Origin: Sedimentisphaerales bacterium
GTDB lineage: Bacteria > Planctomycetota > Phycisphaerae > Sedimentisphaerales > SG8-4
Direction: 5' to 3'
NCBI GenBank assembly: GCA_016932895.1
Contig: JAFGCA010000366.1
Coordinates: 1 to 5,566 of the forward strand
DNA: 5,566 nucleotides
The notes beneath the pieces are model-generated. The model was given only the letters and a program-made list of their open reading frames with translations. It ran no database searches and was not told the origin of the DNA. Positions 1 through 4,979 of the stretch are shown one piece after another. Numbering within the stretch: position 1 is the first letter of the stretch; every line of letters begins with the position of its first letter. Position numbers and translations under genes: made by a program.

Positions 1-5
1 TAGGG

Positions 6-68
6 ATATAAGCCCCATCTTCAAGGAAATCACACCAACGATTTCCTTGAAGAATATAAGCCTAATCT
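6..68. repeat. Perfect 13-bp inverted repeat flanked by direct repeats
   Basis: Arms at 19-31 (CTTCAAGGAAATC) and 40-52 (GATTTCCTTGAAG) are perfectly complementary around an 8-nt loop. The hairpin is bracketed by direct repeats at 6-20 and 54-68, identical at 13 of 15 positions and both beginning ATATAAGCC. No T-tract follows on either strand, so it is a poor intrinsic terminator. It lies in an AT-rich stretch just upstream of the metallophosphoesterase gene. It could be an operator, a messenger-stabilising hairpin, the 3' end of an upstream unit, or the remnant of a small mobile element; the sequence does not decide. Confidence 0.7.
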
Positions 69-102
69 CCATTTTGCAAAACTCTTGGCAATAACCCAGA
101 CT

Positions 103-993
103 ATGGTTTCAGATATAGTACAGACGTCAGTTCGCAGGGGGGGAACCCAGCGACGGCACCATCTCAAGGGCGCTGCGCTGGGAACGCTGGGGTTCTGCAC
201 CCGTTGGGCAGTCGATGCCCACGGAATCGGGCCCGAGTGGATCGAGGTCAGCCAGGTCGATCTGCACCTGCAACGCCTGCCGCACCGCTTGCGCGGAACG
301 CGAATCGCCCACATCAGCGATCTTCACTGCAGCAGCACGGTCAGCGGGGCGTACCTGCGGCGTTGTATCGAGCGGGTCAACCGCCTCGACGTGGACTTCG
401 TCGTGCTGACGGGGGATTACATCACGTACGATTTCCAGGGCCGCTACCGGGAGAAGGTCGTGGAACTGCTGGGCCGGATCGAGAGCCGGCTCGGCGTTTA
501 TGCGTGTCTGGGCAATCACGATTACGGGCTGCGCCGGCTGCCTCCCCGCCAGCGGGCCTCGCTCTTGCGCCGGCTCACGCGGGGCATGGCCGGCGGCGGC
601 ATCACGGTCCTGCGGAACGAGTCGGCCGTCGTCGACGTCGAGGGCCAGCCGCTCTGGTTCGTCGGATTGGGCGACCTGTGGATGGACGACTTCCGGCCGA
701 GAAAGGCCTTCGCCGACGTTCCGGCCGACGAAACGGCGATCGCGCTGATCCATAACCCGCGCGGCGCCGAGCACCTGGGCCAATACCGGGCCCACGCGGT
801 GATGAGCGGGCACACCCACGGGAGCCGAAAGCCGGCGACGGCGCGCCCGGCCTTGAGGGCCCGGACGCGGCGGTATCACGCGGGCATGTACGACGTGGAC
901 GGCGCCAAGCTCTACGTCAACCGCGGCCTGGGTCGCCTCGGCAGGGCCCGACTCAACGCCCGCCCCGAAATCACCGTCTTCACCCTCCGCTGA
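103..993 (+). CDS. Metallophosphoesterase, YaeI/YkuE-like, with Tat-like N-terminus
   Basis: Calcineurin-type metallophosphoesterase, 296 aa from this ATG. The dinuclear-metal motifs appear in order: D-x-H in ISDLH (D73, H75), GD (G104-D105), GNHD (137-140), a lone His in IALIHNP (H217) and GHTHG (236-240). The start shows TQRRHHLK (R17, R18) followed by a short hydrophobic stretch, as in twin-arginine substrates of the YkuE/YaeI group, so the enzyme probably acts on the outer face of the membrane or in the periplasm. The family hydrolyses phosphodiesters or lipid-linked pyrophosphates; the substrate here is unknown. The family's usual GHTHGGQ is GHTHGSR here, a departure from consensus next to a metal ligand. 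No Shine-Dalgarno precedes the ATG at 103; an in-frame TTG at 85 would add six residues. The first ~20 codons are AT-richer than the rest, so the exact start is uncertain. It converges on the next gene, 43 bp away. Confidence 0.93.
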   Translation: MVSDIVQTSVRRGGTQRRHHLKGAALGTLGFCTRWAVDAHGIGPEWIEVSQVDLHLQRLPHRLRGTRIAHISDLHCSSTVSGAYLRRCIERVNRLDVDFVVLTGDYITYDFQGRYREKVVELLGRIESRLGVYACLGNHDYGLRRLPPRQRASLLRRLTRGMAGGGITVLRNESAVVDVEGQPLWFVGLGDLWMDDFRPRKAFADVPADETAIALIHNPRGAEHLGQYRAHAVMSGHTHGSRKPATARPALRARTRRYHAGMYDVDGAKLYVNRGLGRLGRARLNARPEITVFTLR

Positions 994-1036
994 TCGGCGC
1001 CCGTAGAAGGCCACGGCAGGGGCAAGAAACGCGGTT

Positions 1037-1303
1037 TTACCGCCTCTCCAGCGTCAGTTGCACGCTCGTTGGTGAGACGCTCTGCACGCTGACAGAGACG
1101 CCCGCGATCTCGAGCTGCCGTTGCGAAGCGGGGAAGTACAGGTTGTAGCCCATGCCCATGTGGCCCGCCGTGGTGGTTACGACGAGCGAAAACACGTTTT
1201 CGCTGGGCATGCCGGCGTACACGAGCGAGATCACCGTCATGAACCCGCGCTTGACTCGAATCGAATCACCGATCTTGACGTTCTCAACGTGGGCATTGGC
1301 CAT
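1037..1303 (-). CDS. Small hypothetical protein, 88 aa, beta-rich
   Basis: I do not recognise this protein. It is supported as a gene by a strong ribosome-binding site (AAGAAGGAG, 6 nt from the ATG), a clean ATG start and TAA stop, and by filling the space between its neighbours without overlap. It has no signal peptide, membrane segment or cysteine. Sequence alternates hydrophobic and polar residues: KIGDSIRVKRG (10-20), a strand-like FMTVISLVYAG (21-31), VFSLVVTTTAG (37-47), YNLYFPA (53-59) and GVSVSVQSVSPTSVQLTLE (68-86), ending in two arginines. This suggests a small cytoplasmic beta-barrel or sandwich. The GDSIRV and SVQLTLE stretches recall the rhythm of CsrA-type strands, but the length and key positions do not fit, so no function is assigned. 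It is divergent from the propeller gene and convergent with the phosphoesterase. Confidence 0.82.
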   Translation of the reverse strand: MANAHVENVKIGDSIRVKRGFMTVISLVYAGMPSENVFSLVVTTTAGHMGMGYNLYFPASQRQLEIAGVSVSVQSVSPTSVQLTLERR

Positions 1304-1309
1304 CTTTCA

Positions 1310-1318
1310 CTCCTTCTT
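1310..1318 (-). promoter_or_regulatory. Ribosome-binding site of the 88-aa gene
   Basis: On the minus strand AAGAAGGAG lies 6 nt before the ATG at 1303-1301. It is the best Shine-Dalgarno sequence in the window, and it fixes both the start and the reality of this small gene. A TATAAA on the same strand (1358-1353) could be a -10 element, but no convincing -35 is found at the right distance. Confidence 0.8.
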
Positions 1319-1461
1319 TTCTCCTGGTGCCGCCTGACTTCTGAGCTGTCCCTTTATACCCAAAGACGCATGAGCCGGGCGAACATTCGGCCGAACGCGT
1401 GGCATTTTCTGCGGGGATATCGAATTCTCGGTGAGCCCGGTCTTGAGACACGTGCCGGGGG

Positions 1462-1490
1462 TTCACTTTTTCCAGCGCGTGTGGTATACT
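1462..1490 (+). promoter_or_regulatory. Sigma70-type promoter with extended -10, for the propeller gene
   Basis: TTCACT (1462-1467, 4 of 6 to TTGACA) and TATACT (1485-1490, 5 of 6 to TATAAT) are separated by 17 bp, and TG at 1482-1483 adds an extended -10. Transcription would begin near 1497, giving an untranslated leader of about 115 nt before the start codon at 1613. That leader is GC-rich, with no known riboswitch that I can recognise. The 1304-1612 gap thus holds this promoter and the start signals of the two divergent genes. Confidence 0.65.
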
Positions 1491-1600
1491 CTATCCAGTG
1501 GAGCACCTCCTGCCGGGCGGCGAGGTCCGGCGGTCTTTTGTGCAGGAGTGCGGTGCGCGAGGTGCGTTTTTCGTGGCACGAGGTTTGTGTGAGAGGATTG

Positions 1601-1606
1601 AAGGAG
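1601..1606 (+). promoter_or_regulatory. Ribosome-binding site deciding the propeller start
   Basis: AAGGAG sits 6 nt before the ATG at 1613. The reading frame stays open far upstream (to 1121), so this site, together with the signal peptide that follows directly, sets the start at 1613 and excludes the longer frame. Confidence 0.85.
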
Positions 1607-1612
1607 AAAGCG

Positions 1613-2698
1613 ATGCCAAGCCAATCACTTCGAAGCTTATTGTTGGCGGCGGCCGCGTGTCTGGTTTTCAGCGTCGTCCCGGCCGTGGCGGAGATGATCG
1701 TTTTTCCCGTCGCGACGACCGACGACGATGAAACCTTTCCCACGGTCTCAGGCGGCACGGTCGTCTGGCAGTTCTACAACAGCCGCTACGACGACTGGGA
1801 CATCCGCGGCGCCGGCATCTCGGACACGGGCGTGGTCCGGGATTTCCAGATCACCGACGTTCCCGGCACCGACGCGTATCCCATGATTGACGGCAACGAC
1901 GTGGTCTGGCAGCACGAATACCAGCCGGGCCTCGATTGGGACATCCACGCCGCCGACATCTCCGACCGTTCCCGCATCGTCAAGTACATCGTGTCCGATT
2001 CAGCGGACGATGAGCGCCTGCCCAGCGTCTCCGGCGGCGTGGTCGTCTGGCAGCATATGTTCTTCGGCGAGTCCGACTGGGACATCCTCGGCGCGTATCT
2101 CACCGGCGCCGACGACCCTGAGTACTTCTATGTCTCTGCGACCATCGGCGTCAATGAGCTCTTCCCGTGCATCTCGGGCGACCTAGTGGTGTGGAACCAG
2201 CCGAAGCCGGACGCCGACGAACCGTGCGTCTGGGGGGCGGACATCTCCGACCCGTGCCAGCCGCGCACCTTCTACACGACCATGGGGCTCGGCGAGTACG
2301 AGATGCCCTGCATCTCCGACGGCTGGATCGTCGGGCGCGACACCGACGACGTCGGCCGGGTCCTGCTCGACGATCTGTTCGATCCGTTTAACGCCGAGAA
2401 GATCAGTTGGTCCGGCCTGACCGCCAGCCCCAGAATCCACGGCCACCTCGTCGTCTGGCAGGACCTAAGCAACGGGACCTGGGACGTCCGCGCCTACAAC
2501 CGGATCACGCGCGAGGAGCTTGTCATCACCGACCGAAAAATGTCCGACCAGATGAACCCCTCGGTCTACGTAGACGCCGCACAGGCCCGCGCGACCATCG
2601 TCTGGCAGGACAACCGCGACGGCAACTGGGACATCTACGCCGCCACCCTCGATACCCCCGAAATCATCGAGGACCCGGGCGAGGAACCAGCCCCATAA
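1613..2698 (+). CDS. Exported seven-bladed beta-propeller protein (TolB/surface-repeat type)
   Basis: 361 aa. Residues 1-26 form a Sec signal peptide: a short basic start, a hydrophobic LLLAAAACLVF core and AVA before the likely cleavage. The mature part consists of seven degenerate repeats, each opening with Pro then (V/I)SG..VVWQ and, in most, followed by (D/N)WDI..A. The repeat prolines are P43, P90, P137, P185, P232, P273 and P316, 41-48 residues apart. The strand at 28-36 (IVFPVATTD) matches the final strand of the other units, which suggests velcro closure by the N-terminus. Blade 5 (232-256) is the most degenerate and lacks the WDI signature. Cysteines C186, C205, C215 and C233 cluster in blades 4-5. 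The tail (350-361) is acidic and proline-rich with no sorting signal. Proteins of this repeat type are usually extracytoplasmic binding scaffolds; no catalytic residues are evident, so ligand and role are unknown. Confidence 0.93.
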   Translation: MPSQSLRSLLLAAAACLVFSVVPAVAEMIVFPVATTDDDETFPTVSGGTVVWQFYNSRYDDWDIRGAGISDTGVVRDFQITDVPGTDAYPMIDGNDVVWQHEYQPGLDWDIHAADISDRSRIVKYIVSDSADDERLPSVSGGVVVWQHMFFGESDWDILGAYLTGADDPEYFYVSATIGVNELFPCISGDLVVWNQPKPDADEPCVWGADISDPCQPRTFYTTMGLGEYEMPCISDGWIVGRDTDDVGRVLLDDLFDPFNAEKISWSGLTASPRIHGHLVVWQDLSNGTWDVRAYNRITREELVITDRKMSDQMNPSVYVDAAQARATIVWQDNRDGNWDIYAATLDTPEIIEDPGEEPAP

Positions 2699-2738
2699 CG
2701 GCAGGGTGCGTTCTCAACCCACACGTCCAGATGCCGAA

Positions 2739-2840
2739 ACGGCAGAGGCCGCAGAGGAACGCGGAGGAACCCACGTGCCCCCGGTCACGGGTCACGGATC
2801 ACGGATTCAAAGCCACAGAGAACACCGAGAGCACCGAGAG
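2739..2840. repeat. Two short arrays of ~9-nt GAG-ending units
   Basis: The region after the propeller gene begins with a degenerate array at 2739-2766 (ACGGCAGAG, GCCGCAGAG, AACGCGGAG, with one extra base). A cleaner array lies at 2814-2840: CACAGAGAA followed by two copies of CACCGAGAG. GTCACGG is also repeated twice at 2784-2797. The units are tandem and non-coding, with no stop-free conserved frame. They belong with the 9-nt arrays at 2862-2970, 4221-4247 and 4435-4461. Confidence 0.7.
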
Positions 2841-2861
2841 AATGGCGCGTCTGTGATCCTG

Positions 2862-2970
2862 CTTCGTGTCCTTCGTGCTCTTCGTGGTTCCATATGACAC
2901 GTGATGGGCGGGCCTCCCGCCCATGGGGATGGCAGCAGTTCAAACCACGAAGGGCACGAAGAGCACGAAG
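2862..2970. repeat. Composite element: inverted 3x9-nt arrays around a perfect GC palindrome
   Basis: The left arm is three 9-nt units (CTTCGTGTC, CTTCGTGCT, CTTCGTGGT; 2862-2888). The right arm is three units on the other strand (ACCACGAAG, GGCACGAAG, AGCACGAAG; 2944-2970). The arms match as inverted repeats at all but about three positions over 28 bp. Between them lies a perfect palindrome with 9-bp arms ATGGGCGGG (2904-2912) and CCCGCCCAT (2916-2924). No encoded protein is seen. The layout resembles a small non-autonomous element or a REP-type hairpin module. Confidence 0.7.
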
Positions 2971-3010
2971 AAATCATCAAGCATCAATAATCCTTAATCA
3001 ATTCAAGGCC

Positions 3011-3037
3011 GGTAGGATGGGCTTCAGGCCATGCGGA
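3011..3037 (+). repeat. REP-like palindrome, copy with degraded stem
   Basis: GGTAGGATGGGC (3011-3022) followed by GGCCATGCGGATT (3028-3040) matches the flanks of the reverse complement of the element at 4490-4522 (GTAGGATGGGC ... CCATGCGGATT). The stem has mutated: ATGG still pairs with CCAT, but the inner arm carries a G-G mismatch. The rest of the 2699-3347 gap (about 3041-3347) shows no gene I can support: the open frames there are short, lack Shine-Dalgarno sites and look unlike any protein I know. Confidence 0.6.
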
Positions 3038-3334
3038 TTCTAAGCCTTTTTTGATACAGGGTTTACGTGGTTCTGGCGAGGAGCGAAGGTTTTTGCACAT
3101 TGTAGTAGGATTTTTCTGACAGTATCCTTGATTGTCGCGACCGGCCGTATCGAGCCGCGTATGATCAAACGCGACCGCCAGCACTATCCCATGATGCACG
3201 ATCCACGCCGGGAACTGCGAAAGAGACGGTGTATGACATAAGCATCAACTCCCATGAAAGATACGACGGCAGTGCCATTCGGGACACCATACTTAATTCA
3301 GGTCGAAATGAGTAAATTGACAGTGTGGGGGTGC

Positions 3335-3339
3335 AGGAG
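3335..3339 (+). promoter_or_regulatory. Ribosome-binding site of the lipoprotein gene
   Basis: AGGAG lies 8 nt before the ATG at 3348, which favours that start over the in-frame ATG at 3372; the latter has only a weak purine stretch upstream. Confidence 0.7.
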
Positions 3340-3347
3340 TACTGGCT

Positions 3348-4175
3348 ATGAGCTCATATGGAAAATCTGAGATGAAGATTCTGTTGTGCGTGCTTGCTGT
3401 TTGCAGTTGTGCGTTTGTGGGTTGCCGTGCGCGTGGTCTGGGCGCGCCACCAAGGAGTTGCTTCACCAAGCAGGTGGACGTGTTCGGCCTGCGCATCTAT
3501 GCAACCAACACGACCGCCGACGCCAAACTGCTCCACGCGGCCAACGTATTGGCCGTATACATCGACAACGACGAAGACGGATCGCCCGACAACCCGGAGA
3601 TTATGAAGTCGCTGCTGGAGGGACGCGGCGCCATCGTCATGACGCGCACGGAAGGAGAGCGAGTAACGGGGCCGCACCCGGAGGGCCAGGGTCTGTACGC
3701 TGAGGAGACCATCCCCAACGCCCGCGCCCAGGGGCGATTCGATGCATCCCTGGAAGAGATTCTGCATATGGTCTCCGACGTCGGATGGGCGGACGCCTAT
3801 CCGGACGTATTTGGCAGAACGCCGGGCACCGAGATTTCGAATGCCCTGGACAAGGCGCGCGGCGGACGCTTCCGGCGGGTCCCGCGGCGCTATCCCGACG
3901 GCGCCTGGTTCACCTACGACGACCAGACGTGTGACTATGGCTGCCAGAATTCCGAGTACATCTACTGGGCGATGACATCGATTCTGGGGGCGCAGGACTA
4001 TCCGGGGCGTCTGGAGGAGATCGGACATGAGTGGCGATTGAATACGAGAGAGAAGGTCAGGCAAGGCGCCCCAACGGTCTATGCGATCCTCACCGATCCG
4101 AAGTACAATCTGCCGACCGTGTTGCCTGACGGACGGTACAAGGCCCGGACGTTTACGATTCGGCAGTATCCGTAG
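3348..4175 (+). CDS. Probable exported lipoprotein of unknown function with EF-hand-like loop
   Basis: 275 aa. Residues 1-26 look like a lipoprotein signal: basic start, hydrophobic ILLCVLAVCSCAFVG, then C26. The lipobox FVGC is imperfect, with Phe at -3. Residues 73-84 (DNDEDGSPDNPE) put Asp/Ser/Glu at positions 1, 3, 5, 7, 9 and 12 of a canonical EF-hand calcium loop, although Pro replaces the usual hydrophobic residue at position 8. Residues 136-140 read EEILH, a near-HExxH with Glu in place of the first His. Further candidate conserved patches are YPDVFG (151-156), DKARGG (168-173), TYDDQTCDYGCQNSEYIYW (189-207) with C195 and C199, and LTDPKYNLPTVLPDG (248-262). I know no named family with certainty. 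A secreted calcium-binding, possibly metal-dependent hydrolase-like protein is conceivable, but that is inference. It is a single gene with repeats on both sides and no operon partner. Confidence 0.9.
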   Translation: MSSYGKSEMKILLCVLAVCSCAFVGCRARGLGAPPRSCFTKQVDVFGLRIYATNTTADAKLLHAANVLAVYIDNDEDGSPDNPEIMKSLLEGRGAIVMTRTEGERVTGPHPEGQGLYAEETIPNARAQGRFDASLEEILHMVSDVGWADAYPDVFGRTPGTEISNALDKARGGRFRRVPRRYPDGAWFTYDDQTCDYGCQNSEYIYWAMTSILGAQDYPGRLEEIGHEWRLNTREKVRQGAPTVYAILTDPKYNLPTVLPDGRYKARTFTIRQYP

Positions 4176-4177
4176 GA

Positions 4178-4247
4178 ATATCGGGGACGGTCACCCACTT
4201 TGATTGATGGTTGATTGCCCTTCTTCGCGTTCCTCGCGGGCTTCGTG
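4178..4247 (+). repeat. Repeat-rich tail after the lipoprotein gene, including a 3x9-nt array
   Basis: Directly after the stop codon, 4181-4202 reads like a GGGGACGGTCACC-type intergenic repeat, a string I associate with REP/transposon-linked repeats (from memory). It is followed by ATTGAT-type repeats at 4201-4216 and a 9-nt-period array at 4221-4247 (TTCTTCGCG, TTCCTCGCG, GGCTTCGTG). No intrinsic terminator is visible for the upstream gene. Confidence 0.5.
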
Positions 4248-4344
4248 GTTTTTCCCTGGGCTGGAGGCGGGAGGCTCGAGGTGATTCCTAACGCTTCGCA
4301 GTAGCACACGGTCGCGGCCGGCGAGGCACGGAGAATCAGGATCG

Positions 4345-4376
4345 AATCCGTGTCCGTCTCGTGTAAATCCGTGTCC
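4345..4376. repeat. 11-bp direct repeat, AATCCGTGTCC
   Basis: AATCCGTGTCC occurs at 4345-4355 and again at 4366-4376, with the related CTCGTGTAA between them, so the region has a roughly 10-11-nt rhythm. It is non-coding and part of the same repeat-filled gap (4176-4690). Confidence 0.65.
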
Positions 4377-4408
4377 AAAAAGGGTTTTGTCTGCGTGTGG
4401 TTTTACGC

Positions 4409-4461
4409 GTGGGTTAAGAACCCACCCTACCTTTTCCTCGGTGCTCTCTGAGACCTCTGTG
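4409..4461 (-). repeat. REP-like palindrome plus 3x9-nt array
   Basis: GTGGGTT (4409-4415) pairs perfectly with AACCCAC (4419-4425) across a 3-nt loop and is followed by CCTACC. On the minus strand this reads GGTAGG-GTGGG-hairpin, the same order as the copies at 3011 and 4490. An array of three 9-nt units follows (TCCTCGGTG, CTCTCTGAG, ACCTCTGTG; 4435-4461). Palindrome next to 9-nt array repeats the pairing seen at 2862-2970. Confidence 0.65.
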
Positions 4462-4489
4462 GCAGAACATCATTTCTTCGCCCAGAAAT

Positions 4490-4522
4490 CCGCATGGGCA
4501 ACGAGTTGCCCATCCTACGCGG
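4490..4522 (-). repeat. REP-like palindrome with perfect 9-bp stem
   Basis: ATGGGCAAC (4494-4502) pairs perfectly with GTTGCCCAT (4505-4513) around two bases. The outer CCGC (4490-4493) and GCGG (4519-4522) also pair, leaving CCTAC bulged. On the minus strand it reads GTAGGATGGGC ... CCATGCGGATT, matching the copy at 3011-3040 on the plus strand. Confidence 0.7.
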
Positions 4523-4551
4523 CCGTGGGGGCGTAGAAGGGCAGAAAGGTT

Positions 4552-4594
4552 GAAGGGTGGAAGGGTGGAAGGGGGGAAGGGGGGATGGGCGGGG
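4552..4594 (+). repeat. G-rich octamer tandem repeat with G-quadruplex potential
   Basis: Five 8-nt units run in tandem: GAAGGGTG (4552, 4560), GAAGGGGG (4568, 4576) and GATGGGCG (4584). The run includes G6 (4571-4576), G6 (4579-4584), G3 (4587-4589) and G4 (4591-4594) with loops of 1-2 nt, a textbook G-quadruplex pattern on the plus strand. G-rich sequence continues to about 4656, with GGGGATT repeats at 4600-4620. It ends just before the A/T-rich element of the rRNA promoter. Confidence 0.75.
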
Positions 4595-4667
4595 CGATTG
4601 GGGATTTCGGATTGGGGATTGGTGGGGGGGTGAACCGGCGGGGGGGCCGGGGCGTAGATATAGGGAG

Positions 4668-4728
4668 CGGAAAATTTTGGAAAAAGATGAAAAATGGGGT
4701 TGACGGGTGGTCGATAGAGGCATAGAAT
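4668..4728 (+). promoter_or_regulatory. Strong rRNA-operon promoter with UP-like element
   Basis: TTGACG (4700-4705, 5 of 6 to consensus) and TAGAAT (4723-4728, 5 of 6) are separated by exactly 17 bp. Directly upstream, 4671-4695 consists of A- and T-tracts (AAAATTTT, AAAAA, AAAAA) standing out sharply from the G-rich DNA before it, as expected of an UP element. Transcription should begin near 4735 and read into the leader, two tRNAs and 23S rRNA. It is the best promoter in the window. Confidence 0.85.
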
Positions 4729-4860
4729 ACGTTTTTGAGGATTGGGGTGACGGCGTACCTACCGCCTGAATGAAAGGTAAGTGAACGTTTTGATCCGTAT
4801 CCTGATTAGCCGCAAGTTTTTGCTTTGACTGCTAAGAGCACAACCTGCTTTTAAGGTTGG

Positions 4861-4892
4861 AACCGCTGGCAGTTGAGGCAGCGGTTTTTTTT
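4861..4892 (+). terminator. Terminator-like hairpin with T8 tract inside the rRNA leader
   Basis: AACCGCTG (4861-4868) and CAGCGGTT (4879-4886) form a perfect 8-bp stem with a 10-nt loop, running into eight T residues (4885-4892). A second hairpin, AACCT/AGGTT (4842-4846/4854-4858), stands immediately upstream. The position is odd: about 125 nt after the operon promoter and 88 nt before tRNA-Ile. It could end a separate ~155-nt small RNA, act as a leader attenuator overcome by antitermination, or play the part of the boxB-like stem that precedes boxA in other rRNA leaders. Confidence 0.75.
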
Positions 4893-4894
4893 GT

Positions 4895-4907
4895 TGCTCT
4901 TTCGCAA
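4895..4907 (+). promoter_or_regulatory. boxA antitermination site, leader copy
   Basis: TGCTCTTTCGCAA matches the E. coli rRNA boxA (TGCTCTTTAACAA) at 11 of 13 positions. In that system boxA RNA binds NusB/NusE and makes RNA polymerase resistant to termination. It lies just after the hairpin/T-tract and before tRNA-Ile, the position boxA holds before 16S in a normal operon. Confidence 0.75.
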
Positions 4908-4979
4908 GTACAAAGATACAAACCGGCAATCGACACCAATTGAGGCGCCAGGTCGGGGGGCAGGCTGACGTTGGGTACA

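Noticed and set aside
114..119. TATAGT as -10 of the phosphoesterase promoter
   Set aside because: It lies downstream of the likely start codon and has no -35 at the right distance.
1037..1303. CsrA-type RNA-binding protein
   Set aside because: Only a loose strand rhythm (GDSIRV, VSVQSVSPTSVQLTLE) is shared; the length and conserved residues of CsrA are missing.
1121..1612. 164-codon upstream extension of the propeller gene
   Set aside because: It overlaps the minus-strand gene, lacks conserved features, and the AAGGAG plus signal peptide at 1613 mark the true start.
2739..2970. CRISPR array
   Set aside because: Repeat units are 9 nt and contiguous with no unique spacers, and no cas-like genes are present.
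3020..3052. Terminator: GGCTT/AAGCC followed by T6
   Set aside because: The stem is 5 bp with a 17-nt loop and overlaps a degraded repeat; no gene ends nearby on this strand.
2984..3199. 71-codon open frame on the minus strand in the 2699-3347 gap
   Set aside because: No Shine-Dalgarno, overlaps the REP-like palindrome, composition unlike the real genes here, and no recognisable domain. Treated as chance.
3128..3315. Overlapping plus-strand open frames before the lipoprotein gene (one ending at 3241, one at 3315)
   Set aside because: Neither has a start with a ribosome-binding site, and the translations show no motif. A decayed gene cannot be excluded but is unsupported.
3317..3345. Perfect TTGACA (3317-3322) as -35 for the lipoprotein gene
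   Set aside because: The hexamer 17 bp downstream is TACTGG, not a -10, and transcription would begin at or after the start codon.
4825..4854. Second rRNA promoter: TTGACT with TTTTAA
   Set aside because: The -10 lacks the key second A and final T, and the region folds into the AACCT/AGGTT hairpin.
4820..4890. tRNA-like fold with CTTTTAA as anticodon loop
   Set aside because: The AACCT/AGGTT stem has a 7-nt loop, but position 33 is C, there is no T-arm and no acceptor stem.
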